A DNA stretch of 64,000 nt from Prevotella sp. (GCA_017650905.1 JAGCDZ010000100.1:62001-126000); one strand, 5' to 3'. Counted from the stretch's first letter, positions 25,601 to 34,477 are shown. A program made the numbers and translations. Notes: a model not told the origin generated them from the letters alone.

Positions 25601-26970
25601 AAGCGTCTGCTAATGGTGACGAAGACGCAACGGACGTGGTAGATGGAATATCTACGGGCGGCATTTTCTATGCCAGGATTATTGGCAAAGGCAACAACTA
25701 TACGAACAGAAGAACCCAGAAGTTCTATGTGCTCAATGAGTATTATGGAAAAAATAACAATAACAATACCTGCCGTGCCGACCTGCACCTCACGGAGGTC
25801 GTCTCTTCAGATAAAGTTATCGCCAAGTTCGGAAACGCTGCTGGCTCCGCAGTTATTGATAATACCAATGTATATTCCATCACAGCACAGCCGATAGTTA
25901 ACTGTGGTTCGGAAACAATAGGCCTTACCCTGACGGGTGTTGAGGCAAACGCCTTTAAGAATCTGACTGCGCTGACCGGAGTCACCATCTCGTTGCCCAC
26001 CATCACAGAGATTGCAAACGGTGCGTTTACGGGCTGCACGGGCTTGCGCTACATCGACTTGTGCAATGCCAAGAACTTCACGCCCACCAGCCTGGAACGT
26101 AACATTGTCGAAGCACCGTTCTATGGCGTGCCCCGACAGGCGCTCATCTATCTGAACAGTACTACCATCAAGGGTGAGAATTACGTCTACAAGCCGGGTG
26201 ATGGCTCAGACTACTACTGTGAGAAATTCAAGATCTACGATGACCTCAGTGGTTCACAGACCTCGTTTAGCGAAACCGATGGCTATAAGTGGGCATACGA
26301 GAACATCCATGAGTTCACAGCCTACACCATCGAGAATACCCGTGCGCTGACAGCAGGACGGCACTATACCACCTGCCTGCCCTACGACCTCCCCCTGCCC
26401 GCCACGCTGAAAGCCTATACGCTTAAGGGCACAAACACCGCCAATACGCTCATCGGATTTGAGGAGGTGACAGGAACGCTGACAAAGTACACGCCATACG
26501 TGCTTATCCCCTCCACCAGCGGACAACTGCTGAGTACGACCAATGCGGTGGTTCAAAAGCCCGAGGAAAGCTCGGTAAAGACGGAACTGGGACCTGCGAC
26601 TGCAGGCAACTTCACTATGTACGGCACCATGCGCTACATGGACGGGCCTGATGCTGCCGGCAAGTATATCATGCAGTACAATAACGGTAGTCCTACGTGG
26701 AAGGTGATAAGTGGCTCAACATCGTCATACACCACCGGTGTGTGCATCCTGCCCATGCGTGCCTATATTAGCGTAAGTGGTTCCTCTGGGGCTCGCACCT
26801 ACCTCAACGCAATGTTTACAGATGCTGAAGGTAACACGACGAACATAGAACAACTACGGGTGGATGAGGAGGATGGAACAATCTACGACCTACAGGGCCG
26901 TAAACAAACCTCTCCTACTCAAAAGGGTATCTACATCATATCTAATGGTCGTAAGATAATAGTTAAATAA
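22642..26970 (+). CDS. Giant surface protein with MBG-like repeats and BspA-type LRR
   Basis: A 1442-residue secreted protein with a signal peptide (MMKKYILTLMILLLAGANAA) and no lipobox. Residues about 25-390 look like a right-handed beta-helix, with many TI-N-G turns. About six MBG-like repeats of 80-100 residues span roughly 395-1010; each has a YNG/YSG start, a D-Y-x-(I/L) turn, KDAQTY or KNAGTY, and F-(T/V)-I at the end. A short leucine-rich stretch (ANAFKNL, ANGAFTGC) near 1060-1120 is BspA-like. The C-terminus, IYDLQGRK through GIYIISNGRKIIVK, is the usual tail of Prevotella secreted proteins and resembles a type IX sorting domain. An unusually strong Shine-Dalgarno (GGAGG) precedes the start. 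As the last gene of the fimbrial operon it may be a large adhesin or tip protein. Confidence 0.8.
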   Translation: MMKKYILTLMILLLAGANAAWGENVVKIDDTEYATLQAAINAVTMGEATTIEFISSNTAVSGDGFQIPDGTSGRNITIDFKGCTYTVTGGAVGSSGTINQCMHFASGNTLTLKNGTINVQENLSSIKIMMQNYCNLTLDDIYIDCSNVITQTYGPSYGEWEDRTRPVFNFNAGTSTITNSTITFNNNDQFGVLIDQEGSAGNLIISGSTTINGNVTALGGIATINNEATINGNVLVDKVEDNQATGTITINGGTINGSAQSKNGVSSLIIPAGSTAAFPNAVAKVLNTSNTARCYTTNFEDAFATVQEGETIELLKDAALTGDVTLDKSFNLDFKNYAINLNGHTIKLVQGATIKTNKQTNIFTAVDDDYIVTMENSGEIDFPYAYSEMININTANFTVTVAPITYDGLNHKIGGSNPVKVKIYDVVSEDELDPNKFEISMLPYTSYDADDFPNPSEDVYKYAYTYINAITIKGKPDEGYAGSITVDFVISPRNINDVTVKGHSQPYTETGYTTDDNETTGIKKLVTLKYNNNTLVVSTDYTIDVAANTYKNAGTYPEAITLTAVEGGNFTGTRKVDFTIGGDNDIAACNITATVVYNGSTQTPTGAGTTPTIIVRDGSTNALLVQDTDYELEVATYDYKDAQTYSGAVTIRGIGDYYNTKVVDYIITPKDIADCTINASTPFTGSVINPANVVTVQDGTTSLAVNTDYTLTVSNGYTYLNPQTYANAITVTGMKNYTGTVTKDFTITSANSINIADGKLLVTSNAIYSGKTQVPSTTTITVKYDGAVLDTEHYNITYAPNVLDVDGTTEIGYKDAQTYSRAITISAKGTTYYGSVTADYVIAPRNMNQVTATEVKKMTWTGENLTPIINGNNATTNINLTYDNYKLVANDTKMDYTYTSDPTPIKDPGTYTITFEGRGNFTGTKQLEVHVQKSIADATITMNIDKVILPNNTIWNSTWNDLPLIVNDGTVPLTIGTDYDVKVYSTEASANGDEDATDVVDGISTGGIFYARIIGKGNNYTNRRTQKFYVLNEYYGKNNNNNTCRADLHLTEVVSSDKVIAKFGNAAGSAVIDNTNVYSITAQPIVNCGSETIGLTLTGVEANAFKNLTALTGVTISLPTITEIANGAFTGCTGLRYIDLCNAKNFTPTSLERNIVEAPFYGVPRQALIYLNSTTIKGENYVYKPGDGSDYYCEKFKIYDDLSGSQTSFSETDGYKWAYENIHEFTAYTIENTRALTAGRHYTTCLPYDLPLPATLKAYTLKGTNTANTLIGFEEVTGTLTKYTPYVLIPSTSGQLLSTTNAVVQKPEESSVKTELGPATAGNFTMYGTMRYMDGPDAAGKYIMQYNNGSPTWKVISGSTSSYTTGVCILPMRAYISVSGSSGARTYLNAMFTDAEGNTTNIEQLRVDEEDGTIYDLQGRKQTSPTQKGIYIISNGRKIIVK

Positions 26971-27085
26971 CACTATAATCCAGTTTCTTCGGATGAAAGA
27001 CCATTTATAGAGTATATAACGTGGATCGGAGAACCCTGACCCATTTTTGTGACCTTGTTATCGCAAACTGATGGAGGAGTGATTC

Positions 27086-28579
27086 CTACTTGGCTTTAGC
27101 CTTTTTGTAGGCCTTCCACTGCTTAATGACATCCTGCTTCTTGGCAGCGTCAACCGGCATGACGACCATCTCGGCATTGGTCTTTTCGCCTTCCTTCTTG
27201 AAGAAGTCCACATACTTGTCGTCTTTCTGCAGCAAGAAGTGTGTACTGTCAGGGGTGGCTGTCGGCTTCTCAATGGTCCATGTGCCACGTTCTACGACGA
27301 TGTATTCACCAAAGAGGTTCCGCTCCTTGTCGGTGCTTCTGAACACGGCCATGATCAGTTTGTCCGACAGGAACTCCTGATATTCCTTCAGGAGTTTTTT
27401 GTCCTTTGGATTATCTTCGAGCAAACTCTCATAACATGTCAGGACTACCGGATAGGTCATGGTCGTCAGCTTGTCTAAAGGCTGGCCCTTTTCGTCGACA
27501 TAGTGTGGCACCGTCTTGTTCAGCATGACGTCGATTGCCTCGCGATCGCGGTCGGTATTCATCAGACATACGCCTTGCAGCATATAGGCCTCGCCCAACT
27601 GCGCTTTTGACACATCCGGAGCCTTCTCCAATATGTCGATAGCCTTGAGGGTATAGTCGAGGATGGCCTCGAAGTTACCTTCTGGCAGATAGCTCTCGGC
27701 CATTAAGTAATAGTCAAGGCCGTAGTCTTTCGATGGCTGATAGCCGGCAGCCGTCTCCATCGCGATCACTTTGCTGGCAGCCTCGCGCACCTTGGGCATC
27801 GCGGGATTTCCACGGTAGTTGTAGAGATAGATCTTCGTGCGGTAGGCATTCACCACACTCGTATCGTTGGCTGAAGGTGCTTGGGCTTCTTTGAGGCGGA
27901 TGTAGCGGTCGGCAATCTTCTCTGCCACAGACGGGGCCATCCTGTTTTCAAGATACAAGAAGTAAATATCCTTCTGCCACTCCAGATTGGTAGTGTCCAG
28001 TTCTGCCCTCATCAGGAGCGTCTCGCTGGCACGGTCCAGTCTGTTGGTCTTCTTGAAGTCCTGTGCCTTGGCATACAGTTCCTTGGCATACTGCTCAACG
28101 GTCTGTCCCTCCTTGGGCAGACGGTCGAACTCAGCCAGCGACTTCTGGTACATCGCCTCCCACTCGGCATCGTCGCAGGTCATGCGGTTGCTTATCCTTT
28201 TCCAACGCTCAACCAGATTTATCTCGAGACCATTCGGCCAATAATTCAGATACGAGGTGGTCATCAGGCTGTCGTTCTCCAGATGGAACGTGAAGTAATA
28301 GTCGCGCTGATAGTTGATGTCGGAATGATAGAAGGCATGATCGATATACGTCGTATCGTTGAGCACTTTGTAGTTGGACATGAACCACACGCTATGACTT
28401 GTGAAGTCCTTGTTGTAGCTCAGGCCGATCTGCCTGCCGTTGGGCAGAAATGTCTTCACCTGGGTGGTGGGGCGACCGTCACCATCCAACTGTACCCACG
28501 AACCTTCAAGTTTTGTCTGCTGTGCAGCTGCCGTCATTGACAAGGCGCATGCTGCTAAAATAATTAGAACTTTATTCAT
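27086..28579 (-). CDS. Secreted TPR-like protein with N-terminal DUF4488-type domain
   Basis: A 497-residue protein with a signal peptide (MNKVLIILAACALSMTAAAQ). Residues about 20-130 are a small beta domain (LEGSWVQL, FLPNGRQIGLSY) like the lipocalin-style DUF4488 domain of Bacteroidales. The remaining helical region carries TPR-like repeats (YAKELYAKAQDFKKTNRLDR, LGEAYMLQGVCLMNTDRDRE). The C-terminus is Lys/Ala rich. The enzymatic function is unknown; TPR proteins usually hold protein complexes together. Start 28579 fits the signal peptide and lies 17 bp below a perfect promoter. It is divergent from the FISUMP gene. Confidence 0.65.
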   Translation of the reverse strand: MNKVLIILAACALSMTAAAQQTKLEGSWVQLDGDGRPTTQVKTFLPNGRQIGLSYNKDFTSHSVWFMSNYKVLNDTTYIDHAFYHSDINYQRDYYFTFHLENDSLMTTSYLNYWPNGLEINLVERWKRISNRMTCDDAEWEAMYQKSLAEFDRLPKEGQTVEQYAKELYAKAQDFKKTNRLDRASETLLMRAELDTTNLEWQKDIYFLYLENRMAPSVAEKIADRYIRLKEAQAPSANDTSVVNAYRTKIYLYNYRGNPAMPKVREAASKVIAMETAAGYQPSKDYGLDYYLMAESYLPEGNFEAILDYTLKAIDILEKAPDVSKAQLGEAYMLQGVCLMNTDRDREAIDVMLNKTVPHYVDEKGQPLDKLTTMTYPVVLTCYESLLEDNPKDKKLLKEYQEFLSDKLIMAVFRSTDKERNLFGEYIVVERGTWTIEKPTATPDSTHFLLQKDDKYVDFFKKEGEKTNAEMVVMPVDAAKKQDVIKQWKAYKKAKAK

Positions 28580-28596
28580 GATTTTTGGTTTTGATG

Positions 28597-28628
28597 CAAA
28601 GATACAAATGATTTCCCAAACTTCCAAA
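28597..28628 (-). promoter_or_regulatory. Full consensus promoter for the TPR gene
   Basis: On the minus strand TTTG (28625-28628), 20 bp, TATCTTTG (28597-28604). The flanking sequence is nearly identical to that of the sRNA promoter at 15.3 kb. Confidence 0.75.
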
Positions 28629-28645
28629 CTTTTTCACCCGAAAGA

Positions 28646-28677
28646 TTTGGAACTATCTGATTTTATTCCTATATTTG
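28646..28677 (+). promoter_or_regulatory. Full consensus promoter for the FISUMP gene
   Basis: TTTG (28646-28649), 20 bp, TATATTTG (28670-28677). It stands back to back with the divergent TPR gene promoter. Confidence 0.75.
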
Positions 28678-28744
28678 CAACGTCAAACATACTTTGGCAT
28701 ATAACCCTTTAAAGAAAATGATAATGCCAATAGGTTAAGATAAT

Positions 28745-29581
28745 ATGAGCAAAAACCTATTTACCCTCACGCTACTGCTTGTCGCACTCACGGCAAAAGC
28801 ACAGTCCTGCCCTGATGACAACCATCCGCACATGATTGACCTGGGACTGCCCTCCGGCACGAAATGGGCCTGCTGCAATGTAGGAGCCACCAAGCCAGAA
28901 GAGTATGGCGGCTATTACACCTGGGGAGAGACTGAAGAGAAAAGCGTGTATGATTGGAGTACTTGTAAATACTGGACAGACAGTAACGGGGATGGATATG
29001 CAGATGATTATGAATTCACCAATCTCGGCAGCGACATTGCCGGTACTGGCTACGATGTTGCCCACGTGAAGTGGGGCGGTTCCTGGGTGATGCCACCCCA
29101 TGACCGGCTGGAGGAATTGCTCAACAACTGCACCTATATCTGGACTTTAATGAATGATGTCAAAGGCGGACTGTACACAGGCCCGAATGGTGGTACCATC
29201 TTCCTGCCTGCGGCGGGCTACCGTTGGGGTGAGGAACTGCGCTATGCTGGCAGCTACGGCTACTACTGGTCGTCCTCGCAATCTCCGTATAATTCGAGCT
29301 ACGCCTACTTCATGAGCTTCCACTCGGAAGACACATACTGGGCCTACCGCCGCGGCTATGGCCAAAGCATCCGCCCCGTCATAAGTGAAACCAACAGTAT
29401 TTATCTTCCAGAATCATCTTCAGACAAGTCCAGCCAAGCCGTCTACAACATCCTTGGCATCAAAGTCGCAGACAATCCGGGAAGTGCAAACACACTGCCC
29501 TCTGGCCTCTACATCGTCAATGGCAAGAAATTTGTTATCAAATACGACAAGATGCAAATGCTACAGCCTCACGCCAAATGA
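28745..29581 (+). CDS. FISUMP-domain secreted protein
   Basis: A 278-residue secreted protein (signal peptide ending TAKAQS). It contains the Fibrobacter succinogenes major-paralogue (FISUMP) domain: IDLGLPSGTKWACCNVGA, YYTWGE, GSWVMPPHDRLEELL, LPAAGYRWG, YYWSSSQS, and SIRPV at the end of the domain. A C-terminal GLYIVNGKKFVIK tail resembles the sorting tails of other secreted proteins in this window. FISUMP proteins are abundant, probably lectin-like surface proteins of unknown role. Its last 21 bp overlap the end of the convergent DUF4421 gene. Confidence 0.85.
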   Translation: MSKNLFTLTLLLVALTAKAQSCPDDNHPHMIDLGLPSGTKWACCNVGATKPEEYGGYYTWGETEEKSVYDWSTCKYWTDSNGDGYADDYEFTNLGSDIAGTGYDVAHVKWGGSWVMPPHDRLEELLNNCTYIWTLMNDVKGGLYTGPNGGTIFLPAAGYRWGEELRYAGSYGYYWSSSQSPYNSSYAYFMSFHSEDTYWAYRRGYGQSIRPVISETNSIYLPESSSDKSSQAVYNILGIKVADNPGSANTLPSGLYIVNGKKFVIKYDKMQMLQPHAK

Positions 29582-30769
29582 GGTTCGGGCGTAGGCGTCG
29601 AACATGTTGATCTTGCTCTGGTCTTTTTTATAGGTGAAGTTGTTGTACTGCCCCTGGATGCCGATGAAGAAGTTCTTCCAGTTGTAGGCAATGCCGAGGC
29701 GCAGGTCAAGGTTGATTCGCAAGGCACTATAGGTCGTCTCCGAACCGCCATCCCAATAATATAAGTCCTGCTCTTTTATCATGGTTATTGGTTTGCGTGA
29801 TTTGCCATTGGCCCAGGTCTTCGTCTGCGTGTTATATTCTCCATAGTCATCAACAGGCTCCGAGGGGGATAAATAGTAGTTGAAGTTGTATTTGTAGATC
29901 TTCACGCGGTTATAGACACTAACCGTAGGCATGGCCATGGCATTGATGACAAGGCCGCGCGCCGGTACCCAGTTGTAGCCGTAGCCTATACCAATGTTGG
30001 CCTGGTGGACTTTCATGCGATGTATGTCGTGGCCGATAATCATGAAAAAGTAATTGTTGATGTCAGAATAGTCGAATGAAGACTGATACCACGTTGCACC
30101 TAAGAGGAGGGAGCCTGCAGAACGGCGCTGGATGACCGACTGGTTGTAGGCAGCAGCCTGTGAGTAGCGGCGCCCGTTGAACACGTAGTAGCCGTTGATA
30201 TAGACAGAACGTATCCATACAGGAGAAGGCATGCTGAATGCCGTATCGTATGGCTCTCCATCCACCTGCCCGTCTTTGTATCCTGTGGCAGAGAATTTGG
30301 CATCGGTCGTGTTGAATCGCCTCAGCCTGAAGTTGAAGCCATATTTTGCGCCTGTGGTGCTGAAGGAGTAATAGCGTCCTGCATTCTTGGCGAGCGACTT
30401 GGAATAGGATAATCCCGTACCACGGTAGCCCACCCAGAAGCCGATGGAAGATGCGAGAGGTGGCTCGAAGCAGATCCTCCATTCAGTACGTTCGTTGGTT
30501 GCCGGGAAGTCGGCACTCTGGTCGTAATCCACATCGACACCATTCTCATTATAGCGCAAGACAACTCTCCAAGGCTTGTCGGGCACTTCGATGTAGTGCG
30601 GATTCACTTTTGCCTTGGCCCTATCGTCCAGAAATTGCTGCACCTGATGAAGCCGTCCCATCAAGGTTGGTTTGCTTTCCTGTTGATGTAAACTATCTAT
30701 AGTTTCTGGTTCCTGTCCTGCGGCATTTAATGAAAACAGTAGGCTACAAATAATGATTCTTCCAATCAT
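29561..30769 (-). CDS. DUF4421 outer-membrane protein
   Basis: A 402-residue protein with a short signal peptide (SLLFSLNAAGQ). The mature part has the DUF4421 layout: HYIEVPDKPWRVVLRYN, a beta-barrel of alternating strands (FWVGYRGTGLSYS, KYGFNFRLRRF, NIGIGYGYNWVPARG), and a final strand ending in TSFGVRL, typical of outer-membrane barrels. Function is unknown. The coding end overlaps the convergent FISUMP gene by 21 bp, so neither has a separate terminator. A perfect -7 box lies at 30801-30808. Confidence 0.8.
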   Translation of the reverse strand: MIGRIIICSLLFSLNAAGQEPETIDSLHQQESKPTLMGRLHQVQQFLDDRAKAKVNPHYIEVPDKPWRVVLRYNENGVDVDYDQSADFPATNERTEWRICFEPPLASSIGFWVGYRGTGLSYSKSLAKNAGRYYSFSTTGAKYGFNFRLRRFNTTDAKFSATGYKDGQVDGEPYDTAFSMPSPVWIRSVYINGYYVFNGRRYSQAAAYNQSVIQRRSAGSLLLGATWYQSSFDYSDINNYFFMIIGHDIHRMKVHQANIGIGYGYNWVPARGLVINAMAMPTVSVYNRVKIYKYNFNYYLSPSEPVDDYGEYNTQTKTWANGKSRKPITMIKEQDLYYWDGGSETTYSALRINLDLRLGIAYNWKNFFIGIQGQYNNFTYKKDQSKINMFDAYARTSFGVRL

Positions 30770-30800
30770 GTATTATTTCTATTAAGCGTTAATTGTTTTG

Positions 30801-30808
30801 CAAAGATA
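30801..30808 (-). promoter_or_regulatory. -7 promoter box for the DUF4421 gene
   Basis: The minus strand reads TATCTTTG, 31 bp before the ATG. Confidence 0.6.
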
Positions 30809-30849
30809 ATAAATAAATCGAAATCAGCAAAGAGATAGTCTCAAAAAAA

Positions 30850-30881
30850 TTTGGTTTTTCACTCATTAAATCGTATCTTTG
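30850..30881 (+). promoter_or_regulatory. Full consensus promoter for the GH105/DUF2264 operon
   Basis: TTTG (30850-30853), 20 bp, TATCTTTG (30874-30881). The spacer (GTTTTTCACTCATTAAATCG) is closely similar to that of the tandem GH28 promoters at 36.7-36.9 kb, suggesting common control or common origin. Confidence 0.75.
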
Positions 30882-30916
30882 CAACCATGAGACAAAACAA
30901 ATTGAAAAAAGGAATT

Positions 30917-33163
30917 ATGAGAATCAATCACGTATTGTTGAGAAGACTACTTACCATCATCTGCGTTTTTACGGCCGTAGCTGTACAGGCTAAGCAGTGG
31001 ACGAGTGATGAGATAAAAGAGGTCATCAGGAAGGCTAATACCTACTGGCAGGAGAATCATCCTGCTGAGGTGAGGGCATTCTGGGACAATGCAGCCTACC
31101 ATACAGGCAATATGGAGGTGTATCATTTGCTTGGTGACAGGCAGATGCTGGACTATAGCATCCGTTGGGCTGAACATAACAAGTGGAAAGGGGCTACCGA
31201 ATCAGATCCTGCCAAATGGAAATACAAGCAGTATGGCGAAGGACAGGACTTCGTGCTCTTCGGTGACTGGCAGATATGCTTCCAGACTTACATCGACCTC
31301 TATAACCTTGCGCCGAGCAAAAAGAAGGTGGCCCGTGCCAAGGAGGTGATGGGTTATATAGCCGACTCGAAGGTACACGACTATTGGTGGTGGGCCGATG
31401 CGCTCTATATGGTGATGCCCGTCATGACAAAGATGTACAAGCTGACGGGCGACGAGAAGTATCTGGACAAACTCTACGAGAACATCTGCTACAGCGACAG
31501 TATTATGCTCGATAAGGAAACAGGACTCTATTTCCGCGATGGCAAATATGTGTATCCCAAACATCAGACTGCCAACGGTAAGAAGGACTTCTGGGCGCGT
31601 GGTGACGGATGGGTGTTGGCGGGACTGGCCAAGGTGTTGCAGGAGATGCCTAAGACCTACCGGCATCAGAAGTTCTTTGCTGAGAAATTTGTTCGTCTGG
31701 CTGATGCCGTCAAACAACTCCAGCAGCCCGAAGGTCACTGGACGCGGTCGATGATGGATCCCAACCAGGCTCCCGGCTATGAAACCAGTGGTACGGCATT
31801 CTTCTGTTATGGTCTGCTGTGGGGTGTCAACAACGGCTATCTGCCTAAGAAGGCATTTGCGCCAGCCATCGAGAAAGCATGGCATTACCTGACCACCACA
31901 GCCCTGCAACCCAGCGGTAAGGTAGGCTATGTGCAACCCATCGGCGAACGGGCTATTCCAGGTCAGAAGGTAAATGCTGACAGCGAGGCCAACTTCGGCG
32001 TAGGCGCGTTCCTGTTGGCTGCCTGTGAATATTACAGGTTTGTTCAGGCAGGTAAGGCGGTGCTGACTTTCAGTAATGAGAGCCATCAACAGCGCCAGGA
32101 GGTTGTAGAAGTCGACTATCAGGCAGTATGCAAGCAGTTGGGCATCAGCACAGACGAGCAGGTGGTTATCGAGAACGCTGCCGGACAGGAGGTGCCTTAT
32201 CAGAAAACATACGACGGTAAATTGCTGCTTTATGTATCGCTGCACCCCAACGGGAAGGCTGTCTATACGTTGAGCAAAGGCAAACCAGCTGCATGTAAGT
32301 CCTACGTTCAGGGCAGGATGTATCCTATCCGCAAGGACGATCTGGCCTGGGAGAACGACCTTGGTATCTATCGCGTCTACGGTCCTGCACTACAGAAGAC
32401 CGGTGAACGTTCGTATGGCATTGATGTATGGGTTAAGAACACACCGGATCTGGTGTTGGAAGACCGCTATCAGAAAGACTATCGTGGAAACATCATGGAA
32501 GACTCGCTGAGGAAGGCTGGTCAGAAAGTGGCACTCGACAAGATTGACCGTAGCACCTCGTTCCATCTGGATCATGGCAACGGAATGGATGCATACGGCG
32601 TAGGCCCTTCGTTGGGCTGTGGAGCGCCAGCCTTGCTGAAAGACGGTAAACTGGTGTTTCCCTATTGCTATGAGACCTGCCAGATTCACGACAATGGCCC
32701 CCTGCGGTTCACGGTAGAGCTGACCTATGGAACCAGTGCCGACGGTATCACAGAACATCGCATCATCAGTCTGGACCGCGGCTCGCATTTCAATCGCATG
32801 ACGGTTTGGTATGATGGCCTCAAAAAGCCCACGACGCTGGCTACTGGTGTCGTACTGCATGGCAATGACCGTCTCGTATTGGGCAAGAACTATGTGCAGT
32901 ATGCCGACCCTACCGACAATCCCAAGCTCCATCAGTCGCAGGTGTATGTAGCCGTTCTGTTTCCCAACGGTGTCAGCAAGACCTATATGCTGGAGGGTGA
33001 GTTGAACCACGCAATAGGTCTTGTCGACAACTATCAAGGTGCCCCCTATACCTACTACTTCGGTTCTGCCTGGAGTCGGTATGATATCCGTTCGCAGACA
33101 CAATGGCAATTGACCATTGACGAGTTTATGTCACGTATCCCAATCAAATATACGATCCAATGA
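30917..33163 (+). CDS. GH105 unsaturated rhamnogalacturonyl hydrolase fused to DUF4861
   Basis: A 748-residue secreted protein. The signal peptide (RLLTIICVFTAVAVQA) is followed by a GH105/YesR-type (alpha/alpha)6 barrel at about 30-380. Key places are WWWADALYMVMPVMTKMY and DFWARGDGWVLAGLAKVL, the latter carrying the catalytic aspartate region. The C-terminal 370 residues match DUF4861 (VLTFSNESHQQR, GMDAYGVGPSLGCG). GH105 enzymes cleave the unsaturated uronic residue left by pectate or rhamnogalacturonan lyases. An ATG at 30887 is also in frame, but it lies only 5 bp from the promoter and gives a poorer signal peptide, so 30917 is preferred. The stop overlaps the next gene's start by 4 bp (ATGA). 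Confidence 0.88.
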   Translation: MRINHVLLRRLLTIICVFTAVAVQAKQWTSDEIKEVIRKANTYWQENHPAEVRAFWDNAAYHTGNMEVYHLLGDRQMLDYSIRWAEHNKWKGATESDPAKWKYKQYGEGQDFVLFGDWQICFQTYIDLYNLAPSKKKVARAKEVMGYIADSKVHDYWWWADALYMVMPVMTKMYKLTGDEKYLDKLYENICYSDSIMLDKETGLYFRDGKYVYPKHQTANGKKDFWARGDGWVLAGLAKVLQEMPKTYRHQKFFAEKFVRLADAVKQLQQPEGHWTRSMMDPNQAPGYETSGTAFFCYGLLWGVNNGYLPKKAFAPAIEKAWHYLTTTALQPSGKVGYVQPIGERAIPGQKVNADSEANFGVGAFLLAACEYYRFVQAGKAVLTFSNESHQQRQEVVEVDYQAVCKQLGISTDEQVVIENAAGQEVPYQKTYDGKLLLYVSLHPNGKAVYTLSKGKPAACKSYVQGRMYPIRKDDLAWENDLGIYRVYGPALQKTGERSYGIDVWVKNTPDLVLEDRYQKDYRGNIMEDSLRKAGQKVALDKIDRSTSFHLDHGNGMDAYGVGPSLGCGAPALLKDGKLVFPYCYETCQIHDNGPLRFTVELTYGTSADGITEHRIISLDRGSHFNRMTVWYDGLKKPTTLATGVVLHGNDRLVLGKNYVQYADPTDNPKLHQSQVYVAVLFPNGVSKTYMLEGELNHAIGLVDNYQGAPYTYYFGSAWSRYDIRSQTQWQLTIDEFMSRIPIKYTIQ

Positions 33164-34422
33164 AAAGAGCTATCACCATAACAGCAGCCCTGTTGCTGCT
33201 TCTGCCCCTTCAGGCAGCAAAGAAAGCGAAGCAAGTCCAACAGTCAGACCGTGAATACTGGTGCGCATTGGCCTATAGGATGGCGCAGCCCGTATTGGAG
33301 AATATGGCAAAGGGCGAGTTACAGAAGAATATGAAGACTGAGTTCTCGCCATCGTTCGACAATCGTGACCGTAGCGTGGTCTATATGGAAACCTTCGGAC
33401 GTCTGATGGCAGGTGTTGCCCCCTGGCTCACCTTGCCCGATGATGACACGGCAGAAGGCCAACATCGCCGTCAGCTCCGCGAATGGGCTTTGGCAGCTTA
33501 TAAGAACGCTGTCGATCCTCAGTCGCCCGACTATCTTTGTTGGGGAAAATCGGGCCAGAACCTCGTGGATGCTGCCTATATCGCTGAGTCGTTTCTTAGA
33601 GCTTGGGATGTGCTGTGGGTACCGCTCGACGATGTGACAAAACAGCGTTATATCAAGGAATTCCAGAATCTGCGCAAGATAGATCCTCCTTACACCAACT
33701 GGTTCCTTTTCTCCTCAACCATCGAGAGTCTATTGGCCAAGGCCAAGGCGCCGTTTGATGAGTTCCGCGTCAATACAGCTTGCCGGAAGGTTGAAGAGTG
33801 GTACGTGGGGGATGGTTGGTATGCCGATGGACCTGTCTTTGCCTTCGATTACTATAGCAGCTATGTGTTTCATGCCATGTATCTGGAGACCTTGCAGGCA
33901 ATGGTCGACGCAAAGTATAACTCGCGCCTTGATTACAAAAAATACTATGACCGCGCCTTGAAACGAGCCCAGAAGTTCGCCATCATCCTGGAACGTTTTA
34001 TCTCGCCTGAAGGTACATTCCCCGTTATTGGCCGTTCTACGCCTTATCGTATGGCTGCCATGCAACCCTTAGCCCTGATGGCGTGGTACCAGAAGTTGCC
34101 TTCCGACTTGAGCAACGGACAAGTACGTGCTGCGCTGACACAGGTGATGCATCGCATGTTCGACCATCAGCAGAATTTCAACGATGCCGGCTATCTCACC
34201 ATCGGCTTCTGTGGTTCACAACCTGAGACGGCAGATTGGTACACCAATAATGGCTCACTCTATATGACCAGTCTTGCCTTCATGCCTTTGGGATTGCCGG
34301 CGTCACATCCCTTTTGGACAGATGCCCCACAGCCTTGGACGCAGGTCAAGGCATGGGGAGGTCAACCCTTCCCCAAAGACCACCGCTGGGCCGATGATAT
34401 ACAGACCAAAGACAAATGGTGA
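33160..34422 (+). CDS. DUF2264-family secreted protein, probable polysaccharide enzyme
   Basis: A 420-residue protein with a signal peptide (AALLLLLPLQAA). The DUF2264 pattern is clear: REYWCALAYRMAQPVLENMA, MAGVAPWL, NWFLFSSTIES, WYVGDGWYADGP, FDYYSSYVFHAMYLE, and RFISPEGTFPVIGRS. It is a predicted all-helical (alpha/alpha)n fold like the uronyl hydrolases. It overlaps the GH105 gene by 4 bp, so the two are translationally coupled, which points to a shared role in pectin or glucuronate-containing glycan breakdown. The exact activity is not established from sequence. Confidence 0.82.
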   Translation: MKRAITITAALLLLLPLQAAKKAKQVQQSDREYWCALAYRMAQPVLENMAKGELQKNMKTEFSPSFDNRDRSVVYMETFGRLMAGVAPWLTLPDDDTAEGQHRRQLREWALAAYKNAVDPQSPDYLCWGKSGQNLVDAAYIAESFLRAWDVLWVPLDDVTKQRYIKEFQNLRKIDPPYTNWFLFSSTIESLLAKAKAPFDEFRVNTACRKVEEWYVGDGWYADGPVFAFDYYSSYVFHAMYLETLQAMVDAKYNSRLDYKKYYDRALKRAQKFAIILERFISPEGTFPVIGRSTPYRMAAMQPLALMAWYQKLPSDLSNGQVRAALTQVMHRMFDHQQNFNDAGYLTIGFCGSQPETADWYTNNGSLYMTSLAFMPLGLPASHPFWTDAPQPWTQVKAWGGQPFPKDHRWADDIQTKDKW

Positions 34423-34477
34423 TTCGTGGCCTTCGGTTTAAATGTATTTAAGTAGTATGTGTATGAAAGATCAGATT

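Noticed and set aside
30887..30916. Earlier ATG for the GH105 gene
   Set aside because: It is only 5 bp from the -7 box and puts charged residues before the signal peptide; 30917 is a better start, though not proven.
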